Source: JANNBN01 sp963763885 (lineage in GTDB: Bacteria > Actinomycetota > Acidimicrobiia > Acidimicrobiales > JANYDT01). Taken from it: a DNA stretch of 64,000 nucleotides. Made by a program: the position numbers and the translations under genes. The stretch covers positions 558,001 to 622,000 of the forward strand of contig CAVXQD010000003.1 of assembly GCA_963763885.1 (NCBI GenBank), given 5' to 3'. The notes beneath the pieces were generated by a model. The model was given only the letters and a program-made list of their open reading frames with translations, searched no databases and was not told the DNA's origin. Positions 18,137 to 25,345 of this stretch are shown here, piece after piece; within the stretch, counting starts at the first letter, position 1; each line of letters opens with the position of its first letter.

Positions 18137-18745
18137 TCGGCCTCGGGCTCTGGCCCGGTAGACCGGACAAGTTCGTGTATAGCCGCTTCACCAGCTACGA
18201 GGGAATCGAATTCGGCGTGTCTAGGTGTTGCTGTCCACCCCTAGCCCAGCGACACCAGCTGGCAAATCCGCGCACTGACCAATCGCTCAGCGTGTTTGCG
18301 CGCCTGATGTTCGAATACGGTCCGAGGATGTAGGTATTGGTTTGCGGTCGGCTTTACATTTTGTCCCCCGCTTGAGTGCCACCGGATTCCAAGCCGAAAC
18401 GTACGGTCAACACACCTTGATCGTGGGCCTCGGAGCTGCCCCTGGTGGCGGGCCGTGAGCGAACATTGGGGACCGATCATCGTTTCGGCCCCTCCGCCTC
18501 ATGTGGGGACTGCTTTGGGTGCCTCATGCAGGTGCGGGTGTCTCCTGCAGCCTGCTGAGGACACCCGAACCTGCTGAGCGCACCCATAGTTGTCCTCTGG
18601 CCCCGACAAAACGGACAAATCGTGCACTAACTCAGTCTGGGACTGAGCTACTGCACGATTAGCGAACGCTGTTCCTCAAGCTGGGCTCAAGCACTGCCGC
18701 TGCTTTGCCGATATCGACTCTTGAACGATCTCAGGGGGCTCCTCG
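18137..18745. other. Gene-poor spacer between nusB and the conservon
   Basis: About 600 bases without a gene that I can support. It contains a weak hairpin just after nusB (18144-18157), a pair of short direct repeats around CCTGCTGAG (18550-18585), and the 43-bp hyphenated palindrome at 18618-18660. Short reading frames on the reverse strand here lack start signals and any recognisable domain. Confidence 0.5.
18618..18660. repeat. 43-bp hyphenated palindrome, copy 1
   Basis: Outer arms AATCGTGCA / TGCACGATT and inner arms CTCAGTC / GACTGAG surround a TGG loop, separated by 4-base spacers CTAA and CTAC. A same-length copy with identical outer arms is at 58972-59014 and a diverged one at 51687-51727. 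It lies about 130 bases before the conservon and might be a hairpin RNA, a terminator or a protein site. Confidence 0.8.
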
Positions 18746-18796
18746 ATGCGGCAGCGAACAACCGACAGCGCGAATTGGATTACCCGCAATGCGTAA
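18746..18796 (+). CDS. Possible 16-residue leader peptide upstream of cvnA
   Basis: ATG at 18746 is preceded by AGGGGG, the best ribosome site in the area, and encodes MRQRTTDSANWITRNA before a TAA at 18794. The reading frame overlaps the likely cvnA start (18789) by 8 bases, an arrangement that would permit translational coupling. It may instead be chance; nothing else supports it. Confidence 0.25.
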   Translation: MRQRTTDSANWITRNA

Positions 18797-21700
18797 TGCC
18801 GCATTCCGGACCAAATTGATGGCGGCCACGCTTGCACCCTTGGTGGTGTTGGTGGGCTTCACATACCTGCTGGTGGCCCCTCGGCTCAGCGCAGCTAGTC
18901 AGGCTCGCACCGACCAGGTGAGCGCCAAACACGTCCTCCTGCTGTCCACGCTTGCCAACTCCATCCAGGACGAACGTGACCGCACGGCCTGGTACCTGGG
19001 CGCGTTGACCGACGCCAGCCCTGAGGGCCGGCCAACCATCGTGCGTCTCCGCAGCGCAGTGGAAGCAGCCCGTGAGGCAACCAAGCTTGCTTGGACGCCG
19101 CTCAGCGATTTCGAGCAGACCCTGCCCCCAGATCACCGGTGGACCGCCGGAACCATGGAAGGTGCGGTCTCTGACCTCGAGACACCCCGCGTGCTGGTGG
19201 ACGGCGACGCACCTGACGCAGAACGTGTACTGGAGCGTTACAACACCCGTTTGCAGTCGCTGTCCGTCGTCGCCCGGACCCTTGGCACTTCGTCCAACAA
19301 CGCCGAGCTGACCCGCCGTGCAACCGGCCTGGCCGAGCTAGCCACCCATCGGTCCGAACTCGCCGACATGCGTGTTGCAGGCATCTACCGCCTGGCCGCC
19401 AATTCGTTCCGTCAGCGTGACATCGGTGTTCTCGAATCGCATCACACTGGAGCGGACGAAGCGTTTGTTCGCTTCCTCAACTCGCTGCCAACTGAGCAGC
19501 GTGCCGCTATGCAGACCCGCATGGAAGGCACCAAAGCCGAGTCCAACGCGACGTTCCAGAAGATCATCGACGACGCAGCGTTCTTCCATCCGATCTCGGT
19601 GAATGCCGACGCTTGGTGGGCCTCGCAGAATGCTCGCCTCAACGAAGTCACCACGTTGAACTCCGAGCAGGTCAACATGTTCGGCGAACGAGCCGGCACG
19701 ATCGCAACTAACTCTCGTCGCAGCGCCATTGCCTTCTCGGTGGCTGCAGCGTTCGCGGTGATTTCGTCTGCGCTCTTCGCACTGATGTTGTCCCGCTCAC
19801 TCAGCAAGCGTCTATCCGACATTGCCGAACAAGCCCGCCGCATCGCAACCGAAGAACTGCCAGTAGTTCTGCAGGGCCTGAAGCACCCAACCGCTGAAGC
19901 CGTGACGGGTGCACTTCCAACGGTGAAGACAACCAGTAACGACGAACTGGGCGTCATGGCCGACGCGTTCAACAACGTGCTGCACACCTCAGTTCGTACG
20001 TCGCTTGAGCACTCGCACCAGCGAGCACAGACCGTCACCGCGATGCTGGTCAACCTTGGCCGCCGCAATCAGTCCCTGATTGACCGGCAGCTGAAAATCA
20101 TGGATCGCCTTGAGGCGAACGAAGAGGACCCAGACGTTCTCGAGTCGCTTTACGAGGTTGACCACTTGGTTACTCGCATGCGCCGCAACGCAGAGAATCT
20201 GCTGGTGCTTTCGGGCCAGAAGCAGGCTCGCACGTGGAGCAAGCCAGTGTCGTTGTACGACGTGCTTCGTTCCGCAGCCGCAGAGGTTTCGGACCTCAAC
20301 CGTGTTGTCATCGGCGACGTTCCAAGCCAGCTGACCATGAGCGGTCCATTCGCCGTGGATACCTGCCACTTGCTTGCCGAGCTGGTGGAAAACGCAACGC
20401 GGTACTCGCCGAAGACGAGCTTGGTGACGCTCTCCACCTCAGTCGAAGATGGTGTTGTCACCGTCGCAGTCGTGGACAACGGCGTTGGTATGAACGAGAC
20501 CGAGTTGGAAGACTCCAACGCCCGTCTCGCCAACCCGCCAGAAATTGACGAACTGGTTGCTGACCGCGTTGGCTTCCAGGTGGTTGGTCGGTTGGCCCGC
20601 AAGATTGGTACCCGTGTCTTCCTGTCGCAGAATCCCAACGGCGGAACCGTCGGCGAGGTGTACTTGCCCGCAACGATGTTCATCGACGGCGCAGGTATCG
20701 CCCGCGGCCACGAAAGCATCGGCCGTAAGGCAAAGCAGGCCGAAAAGAAGCCGCTCACTGACGCCCGACGCGTCGCCCGTGTAGAGGCTCCTACCGAGGT
20801 TCGTGCAGAGGTTCGTGCAGAGGTTGGTGCAGAACAGCCAGCAGCACCAGCGGCATTTGGCTCGGCGCCAGCGCCGCAAGCAGCTCTTTCACTTGGAGCT
20901 CGCAAGGTCGGTCTCCGAGCAAACGCCGAAGAGATCTGGCGCGACGCAAGTCAGAGCAGCAACCCGCTACCGGAACGTTCTGTTGCGTCCGCTGACGCGG
21001 CGGCCGACCCTGGAATCTGGACACAGCCAGCAGCCGAGGCGCCGTCGTACGAATCCGCAGTTGCCGAAACGGTTGCTGACGAAACTGGCGTTTCTCTCTC
21101 GGTTTCGCCAGTTGACGTGGCTGCCGAATTTGCGGTCGAATTACAGGCGGAGCCAGCGGCTGCGTACGACTTCGAGTCGGAGGCACTCTCCGAGTCTGTT
21201 ACTGAACCGGTGTCGGTTTCGGAGTTCACTTCGGAATTCGTTTTGGAAGCCAGTTTGGAAGCCGCGGAGCCAGCGTCAGATTTGCCACAGCGCTCACGGT
21301 CCGAGCGTCCTCAGCACGAGGCTGCCCAGTTCTTCTCCCGCCCTGCAGCCAAGCGGCCTAGCACCCGCACGGGCGCCTTTGCCGCGGTGACTCAGGCAAA
21401 GCGAGCGTTGGAAGATCACAAGACCTCTGCCGACGCAGACTTCGACACCGTTGGCAGCGAACAGCAAGCTGCCCTGGCCGACCCGGCCGATCAAGCAATC
21501 GTCTCCTCCATCCCGACGCCAGTCGCCGAAGAACTTCCTCCGCTAATTCCACAAGAAGCAGCGGTGTTGGAAGTAGCACAGGCAGCCGAGCCGACACCGG
21601 CAGCAGAACTGGGAGGACTCGTTCAGCGCAAGCCTGGGCGGGTGTTCTCGGCAGCTGCCCAAGCAGCAGCATCCGGAGCGTTCCGGCGCCTTGAAGATCC

Positions 21701-21902
21701 AGCAGAAGACACTTCCCCAGGTTCACGTTTCAACGCGCTGTCCAAATTGCAGCGCGGTGTCTCGAACGCCAGGGCTAACGATGACGTCGGCGACGGCCGA
21801 TCGGCGGAAGCACCTCTCGAACAATTTGATGCCCTTCCCGAGGCGCAATCCTCGGCAACCAACCATCACGCCCAATCCACTTCCCTTACGGAGCAGTTCT
21901 GA
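18789..21902 (+). CDS. Conservon sensor histidine kinase-like protein (CvnA type)
   Basis: A 1037-residue membrane protein. A transmembrane helix at about residues 12-32, an extracytoplasmic nitrate/nitrite-sensor-like helical domain (about 35-305), a second transmembrane helix (about 310-332) and a HAMP linker precede a kinase-like core. The HATPase domain shows the N-box LLAELVENATRYSP, VVDNGVGM and NPNGGTVGEVYLP (about 530-655). The last 380 residues are a low-complexity Ala/Glu/Pro tail. In Streptomyces, CvnA proteins form complexes with CvnB, C and D resembling eukaryotic G-protein systems; all three partners follow here. The start is uncertain: the frame stays open to a TTG at 18705, but the membrane helix follows ATG 18789. 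The stop overlaps cvnB (TGATG). Confidence 0.88.
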   Translation: MRNAAFRTKLMAATLAPLVVLVGFTYLLVAPRLSAASQARTDQVSAKHVLLLSTLANSIQDERDRTAWYLGALTDASPEGRPTIVRLRSAVEAAREATKLAWTPLSDFEQTLPPDHRWTAGTMEGAVSDLETPRVLVDGDAPDAERVLERYNTRLQSLSVVARTLGTSSNNAELTRRATGLAELATHRSELADMRVAGIYRLAANSFRQRDIGVLESHHTGADEAFVRFLNSLPTEQRAAMQTRMEGTKAESNATFQKIIDDAAFFHPISVNADAWWASQNARLNEVTTLNSEQVNMFGERAGTIATNSRRSAIAFSVAAAFAVISSALFALMLSRSLSKRLSDIAEQARRIATEELPVVLQGLKHPTAEAVTGALPTVKTTSNDELGVMADAFNNVLHTSVRTSLEHSHQRAQTVTAMLVNLGRRNQSLIDRQLKIMDRLEANEEDPDVLESLYEVDHLVTRMRRNAENLLVLSGQKQARTWSKPVSLYDVLRSAAAEVSDLNRVVIGDVPSQLTMSGPFAVDTCHLLAELVENATRYSPKTSLVTLSTSVEDGVVTVAVVDNGVGMNETELEDSNARLANPPEIDELVADRVGFQVVGRLARKIGTRVFLSQNPNGGTVGEVYLPATMFIDGAGIARGHESIGRKAKQAEKKPLTDARRVARVEAPTEVRAEVRAEVGAEQPAAPAAFGSAPAPQAALSLGARKVGLRANAEEIWRDASQSSNPLPERSVASADAAADPGIWTQPAAEAPSYESAVAETVADETGVSLSVSPVDVAAEFAVELQAEPAAAYDFESEALSESVTEPVSVSEFTSEFVLEASLEAAEPASDLPQRSRSERPQHEAAQFFSRPAAKRPSTRTGAFAAVTQAKRALEDHKTSADADFDTVGSEQQAALADPADQAIVSSIPTPVAEELPPLIPQEAAVLEVAQAAEPTPAAELGGLVQRKPGRVFSAAAQAAASGAFRRLEDPAEDTSPGSRFNALSKLQRGVSNARANDDVGDGRSAEAPLEQFDALPEAQSSATNHHAQSTSLTEQF

Positions 21903-22330
21903 TGAATCCCACGATGAGCGCCGAGGCGCGTAACACCAACTGGTTGATCCAGGACTTTGTCGATCGCATCGAGGGTGTCGTCGACTCCGTCGTTGTGTCC
22001 TCTGACGGGCTTCTCATGGCGATGTCCGATGGCATCGGCCGAGCCGGTGGCGATCAGCTCGCAGCTGTTGCCTCTGGTCTGACCAGCCTCACCCAAGGCG
22101 CAGCGCGTTGTTTCGGCGGCGGCACGGTTGAACAGGTCATTGTGGAACTGGCCGGCGGCTACATGCTGTTTATGGCAGTCAGCGATGGCTCATCGCTTGC
22201 TGTCCTGGCAAACAAGGATTCCGATGTTGGCGTGGTCGGTTACGAGATGCAGATGCTTGCCCTTCGCATGGGCAACGTCCTGACCCCGTCACTCATCACG
22301 GAACTGCAGCAGAGCTTGTCGAGGGTTTGA
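21902..22330 (+). CDS. Roadblock/LC7 domain protein (CvnB type)
   Basis: A 142-residue roadblock/LC7-fold protein, the second component of the conservon. The domain runs over most of the protein: LIQDFVDRIEGVVDSVVVSSDGLLMAMSDG style opening, the helix with AAVASGLTSLTQGA and the VIVELAGGYMLFMAVSDGSSLAVLA strand pair. Roadblock proteins bind small GTPases and are thought to modulate the partner GTPase (CvnD). Both ends overlap neighbours by one base (TGATG), so cvnA-B-C are tightly coupled. Confidence 0.92.
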   Translation: MNPTMSAEARNTNWLIQDFVDRIEGVVDSVVVSSDGLLMAMSDGIGRAGGDQLAAVASGLTSLTQGAARCFGGGTVEQVIVELAGGYMLFMAVSDGSSLAVLANKDSDVGVVGYEMQMLALRMGNVLTPSLITELQQSLSRV

Positions 22331-22671
22331 TGACCGAAGAACGATTCGTGCGGCAGTACGCGCTCGTTGGAAAACGTGCGCGCACCTCTGCTGCCGACTT
22401 TCCGCTCGACACACTTGTGCAGGCGGCCCATAAAGGGCCATACAGCTCTGCACTTCGTGCCGAACATATCGAGGTGCTCCGCCTCTGTACAGACTCACCT
22501 ATCTCCATCGCGGAGATAGGTGCACATATGAAGGTCTTCCTCGGAGTGGCACGGGTCCTCGTCGGCGATCTGATTGACCAGCAACTTCTTGTCACAAGTG
22601 AAACCACTGGCGACGGCACCCCCGATCTCAACTCTCTCGAAAGGCTTCTCCATGACCTCAAGGCTCTCTGA
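22330..22671 (+). CDS. DUF742 protein (CvnC type)
   Basis: A 113-residue DUF742 protein, the third conservon member. The family features are RFVRQYALVGKRAR at the N-terminus, a winged-helix-like middle (EVLRLC then SIAEIGAHMKVFLGVARVLVGDLIDQQLL) and the LERLLHDLKAL end. Streptomyces homologues bind the sensor kinase and GTPase; the winged-helix look suggests it could also touch DNA, but that is unproven. Its ATG overlaps the cvnB stop, and cvnD begins 20 bases before its end. Confidence 0.9.
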   Translation: MTEERFVRQYALVGKRARTSAADFPLDTLVQAAHKGPYSSALRAEHIEVLRLCTDSPISIAEIGAHMKVFLGVARVLVGDLIDQQLLVTSETTGDGTPDLNSLERLLHDLKAL

Positions 22672-23254
22672 ACCGCAGGCGGCTGCCAGCGCGGGCGCGA
22701 ACCTCGCGGTGAAGCCCCTCAAGATTGTGGTGGCAGGTGGTTTCGCCGCAGGCAAGACCACGTTTGTCGACGCAATCTCCGAGATCACCCCTCTCACCAC
22801 CGAGGCTGCAATGACGGGCCTCTCCGTCGGCGTGGACAACGCCGGCGAGGTGACCACCAAAACCACCACAACCGTGGCAATGGACTTCGGCCGCATCACG
22901 CTGTCGGAATCTTCCATGCTCTATCTGTTCGGCACGCCTGGCCAGGATCGTTTCTGGTTCATGTGGGACGAACTCACCAAGGGCGCCGTCGGCGCAATTG
23001 TTCTGGTCGACACCCGCCGTTTGGACCAGTCCTTCGGTGCCGTGGACTACTTCGAGGAGAAGGGTGTGCCCTACGTCGTGTGTCTCAACACCTTCGACGG
23101 CCGCCTTGCCCACGATCCCGACGCGGTTCGTTCGGCGTTGGCTATCGGCCCGGACATCCCCATCTGCGTGCTGGATGCTCGAGAGCGCGGCAGCGTGAAA
23201 GCAGCGCTGGTTCGCTTGGTCGAGCACGCCATCATCCGCCGCAGATCCAACTGA
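22652..23254 (+). CDS. Small GTPase of the conservon (CvnD type)
   Basis: A 200-residue P-loop GTPase related to Ras/MglA-type proteins. Motifs: G1 VVAGGFAAGKTTFVDAI near residue 25, G3 LFGTPGQDRFWFMWDEL, and a plausible G4 at LNTFDGR, which replaces the usual NKxD. It probably acts as the switch controlled by the roadblock partner. I chose ATG 22652 (AAAGG upstream), which overlaps cvnC. The conservon ends here; the cytochrome P450 gene that follows some Streptomyces conservons is absent. Confidence 0.9.
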   Translation: MTSRLSEPQAAASAGANLAVKPLKIVVAGGFAAGKTTFVDAISEITPLTTEAAMTGLSVGVDNAGEVTTKTTTTVAMDFGRITLSESSMLYLFGTPGQDRFWFMWDELTKGAVGAIVLVDTRRLDQSFGAVDYFEEKGVPYVVCLNTFDGRLAHDPDAVRSALAIGPDIPICVLDARERGSVKAALVRLVEHAIIRRRSN

Positions 23255-23265
23255 CGCGAGAGAGG

Positions 23266-23321
23266 TTGCCCCCATTCCTGGGGGCAAAACACCTCGTCAC
23301 TGCAGTTCGAGGTGTTTTGCC
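23266..23321 (+). promoter_or_regulatory. Two mutually exclusive hairpins between cvnD and pyrR
   Basis: Hairpin 1: TTGCCCCC (23266-23273) with GGGGGCAA (23280-23287). Hairpin 2: GGCAAAACACCTCG (23283-23296) with its exact reverse complement (23308-23321), a perfect 14-bp stem. They share bases 23283-23287, so only one can fold fully. This may simply terminate the conservon transcript, or be a switch read by transcripts entering pyrR. Confidence 0.5.
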
Positions 23322-23350
23322 GCAACTGAACTGGTGAAGAACCTGACTCA

Positions 23351-23370
23351 CCCCGCCCTGATGGGCGGGG
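23351..23370 (+). terminator. GC-only 8-bp hairpin upstream of pyrR
   Basis: CCCCGCCC, loop TGAT, GGGCGGGG, followed within a few bases by the T-rich GTCTTTCTGT. This has the look of an intrinsic terminator. It sits just before the PyrR-site leader, so it may end upstream transcription; TAGTCT right after it could be the -10 of the pyrR promoter. Confidence 0.5.
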
Positions 23371-23386
23371 CGGTAGTCTTTCTGTC

Positions 23387-23420
23387 GATCGTGAAACGGG
23401 TCCCGTGAGGCCCGAACGAA
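23387..23420 (+). promoter_or_regulatory. PyrR-binding RNA site before pyrR-pyrB
   Basis: The leader contains GGTCCCGTGAGGCC (23399-23412), matching the published PyrR binding-loop consensus (ARUCCNGNGAGGYU). CGGG/CCCG forms the upper stem with the conserved loop TCCCGTGAGG; CGT/ACG forms a lower stem with a purine bulge GAA. The ribosome site AAAGGA follows at once, so PyrR bound with UMP would probably block translation initiation, as described for mycobacteria. Confidence 0.85.
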
Positions 23421-23430
23421 AGGATCACAG

Positions 23431-23988
23431 ATGCCGTCCAACTCGCCAGAACCCGGTCGCGAATCCCGGAAAATCCCCGACGTCCACCAAGTGATGGGCT
23501 CGGCCGACGTGGCCCGCGCTGTTCGCCGTATCGCGCACGAAATCGTTGAGCGCAATCACGGCCTGGACGATCTGATCCTCGTTGGCATCCAGCACGGTGG
23601 CGTGTGGCTGGCCGCTGCACTTCACGATGCGCTGCAGCAAGTGGAACCCGACGTCGATGTGCCGCTGAGCTCGCTGGACGTCAGCTTCCACCGTGACGAT
23701 CTTGATCTTCGTCCTGTGCGGGCGGCGGGAGTCAGCGAGATCTCTGCAAGCGTCACGGACATGACCGTCGTCCTTGTTGATGATGTGTTGTACACCGGTC
23801 GCACGGTGCGCGCCGCACTCGACGCGCTTGGTACTTTCGGCCGGCCACGGCAAGTGCAGTTGGCTGTCATGGTTGACCGTGGCCACAGGGAACTTCCTCT
23901 GCGCGCAGACTATGTGGGCAAGAACCTTCCGACCTCTCGCGAAGAGCAGGTTGCTGCAACTGCAGACGGCGTACTGATCCAAAAATGA
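23431..23988 (+). CDS. pyrR: PyrR bifunctional RNA-binding regulator / uracil phosphoribosyltransferase
   Basis: PyrR binds pyr mRNA when UMP is high and often has uracil phosphoribosyltransferase activity. The 185-residue protein has an N-terminal helix with ARAVRRIAHEIVERN, the VGIQHGGVWLAAAL segment, the RDDLDLRPV-like loop (YHRDD replaced by FHRDD), the PRPP signature VVLVDDVLYTGRTVRAALDAL near residue 115, and the C-terminal VMVDRGHRELPLRADYVGKNLPT. It lies behind its own target site, so feedback on its own synthesis is expected. The stop overlaps the pyrB start. Confidence 0.95.
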   Translation: MPSNSPEPGRESRKIPDVHQVMGSADVARAVRRIAHEIVERNHGLDDLILVGIQHGGVWLAAALHDALQQVEPDVDVPLSSLDVSFHRDDLDLRPVRAAGVSEISASVTDMTVVLVDDVLYTGRTVRAALDALGTFGRPRQVQLAVMVDRGHRELPLRADYVGKNLPTSREEQVAATADGVLIQK

Positions 23989-24902
23989 AGCACCTCCTCG
24001 CCGTATCGGACCTTGGCGCCGAAGGACTTCGGTCCATGATGGAACTCACCGATTCATTCGTCGAGGTATCCACCCGCAAAGTTCCCAAGGTGCCAGCGCT
24101 CACGGGCCGTACCGTGGTCTCGCTGTTCTACGAGGACTCCACCCGTACGCGGTTGTCGTTCGAAACAGCGGCTCGCCGATTGAGCGCAGACGTCATGACG
24201 TTCAGCGTGTCCACGTCGTCGGTCAACAAGGGCGAGAGCCTGCGCGACACGGTTGAGACCATCGAGGCAATGGGTATCGACGCGTTGGTGATTCGTCACA
24301 AGTCCGCCGGAGTACCGATGCAGATCAGCCGGTGGACCGAGAAGAGCGTGATCAATGCCGGCGACGGATGGCACGAGCATCCAACTCAGGCGCTGCTGGA
24401 TTGCTACACAATCCGGGCCCACCGTGGTGACATGAAGGGACTCCGCATCGCCATCGTCGGCGACGTGAAACACTCTCGCGTTGCCCGCTCCAACGTGCTC
24501 TCGTTTGCAGCCCTAGGTGCACATATTACGTTGGTTGCTCCCCCAACGCTGTTGCCAGCGTCGCTTGAGGGTTGGCCGGTTGACGTGAGCTACGACATCG
24601 ACGAAGTCGTCGGCAAGGTCGACGTCATCTACGTGTTGCGTATGCAGTTGGAACGCCAGGAGCAAGGCCTTGTCCCATCGCTACGCGAGTACACCAAGGG
24701 TTACGGCCTTACCGATGAACGCGCCGCTCGAATCGGTGTCGATACGTTGGTGATGCATCCCGGACCGATGAACCGAGGCGTGGAAATTGGGGCGTCGGTT
24801 CCTGACCTCCCCAATGCAGTCATCACTCAGCAAGTCAGTCATGGCGTTGCGGTTCGGATGGCGGTGCTGTACTCGTTGCTGGGGACCCCGAGCGGGGCGT
24901 AA
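23985..24902 (+). CDS. pyrB: Aspartate carbamoyltransferase catalytic subunit
   Basis: Catalyses carbamoyl phosphate plus aspartate to carbamoyl aspartate. The 305-residue protein shows the carbamoyl-phosphate site STRTRLSF, the Lys/Ser loop STSSVNKGESLRDTV, HPTQALLDCYTI, and the C-terminal VMHPGPMNRGVEI. No regulatory pyrI is present, as usual in actinobacteria. Its ATG overlaps the pyrR stop (ATGA). Normally pyrC follows; here a 6-kb insertion separates them. Confidence 0.96.
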   Translation: MKHLLAVSDLGAEGLRSMMELTDSFVEVSTRKVPKVPALTGRTVVSLFYEDSTRTRLSFETAARRLSADVMTFSVSTSSVNKGESLRDTVETIEAMGIDALVIRHKSAGVPMQISRWTEKSVINAGDGWHEHPTQALLDCYTIRAHRGDMKGLRIAIVGDVKHSRVARSNVLSFAALGAHITLVAPPTLLPASLEGWPVDVSYDIDEVVGKVDVIYVLRMQLERQEQGLVPSLREYTKGYGLTDERAARIGVDTLVMHPGPMNRGVEIGASVPDLPNAVITQQVSHGVAVRMAVLYSLLGTPSGA

Positions 24903-24906
24903 GCCA

Positions 24907-25299
24907 GTGCGCCGCTGCATTGTTCGGCCAGGTGTAACAGGGATTTCGCTCGTTGGTCTGCTCAGCGCCACCGTGATGTTGATCGGTTGTTCCGCCACGC
25001 CGAAACTCGGATCGGGATCGGGATCGCTTCCCATATGCGGTGTACTGAGCACTGACGGGCCGGCGGAACTGATGCTGCTCGTTCCAACCGAACTCGAGGC
25101 AGACGCAGTCATGCGTTACGACGTGCTCCCAGCGCCAGAGCTTCTCCCGCCGTTGAGCGTGTCTGCTGGTTGGTGGGTATGCGTCACCGAAGGGGAAGTT
25201 TTGGACCAGCCGGTTTCGGCGTCAGGTGAAGAGGTCGGAACTATTCGGATCGATGCGCTGACGTCGGATCGGAGCAACGCCGAACGCGGTCAGGAGTAG
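24907..25299 (+). CDS. Putative lipoprotein, unknown
   Basis: A 130-residue protein starting at a GTG four bases after the pyrB stop. The N-terminus is a lipoprotein signal: basic start, hydrophobic ISLVGLLSATVML and the lipobox LIGC, then a Gly/Ser linker. The remaining 95 residues have no recognised domain. Its position directly behind pyrB suggests read-through transcription from the pyrR promoter. It converges with the amine oxidase gene; 46 bases separate the two stops. Confidence 0.55.
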   Translation: MRRCIVRPGVTGISLVGLLSATVMLIGCSATPKLGSGSGSLPICGVLSTDGPAELMLLVPTELEADAVMRYDVLPAPELLPPLSVSAGWWVCVTEGEVLDQPVSASGEEVGTIRIDALTSDRSNAERGQE

Positions 25300-25345
25300 G
25301 GGCACAAGCCCGTCTGGGAACGCAGTGATCCAGCCTGCGCCGCCG

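Noticed and set aside
18241..18480. Small reverse-strand gene in the nusB-conservon spacer
   Set aside because: No ribosome site, no domain and composition like non-coding DNA.
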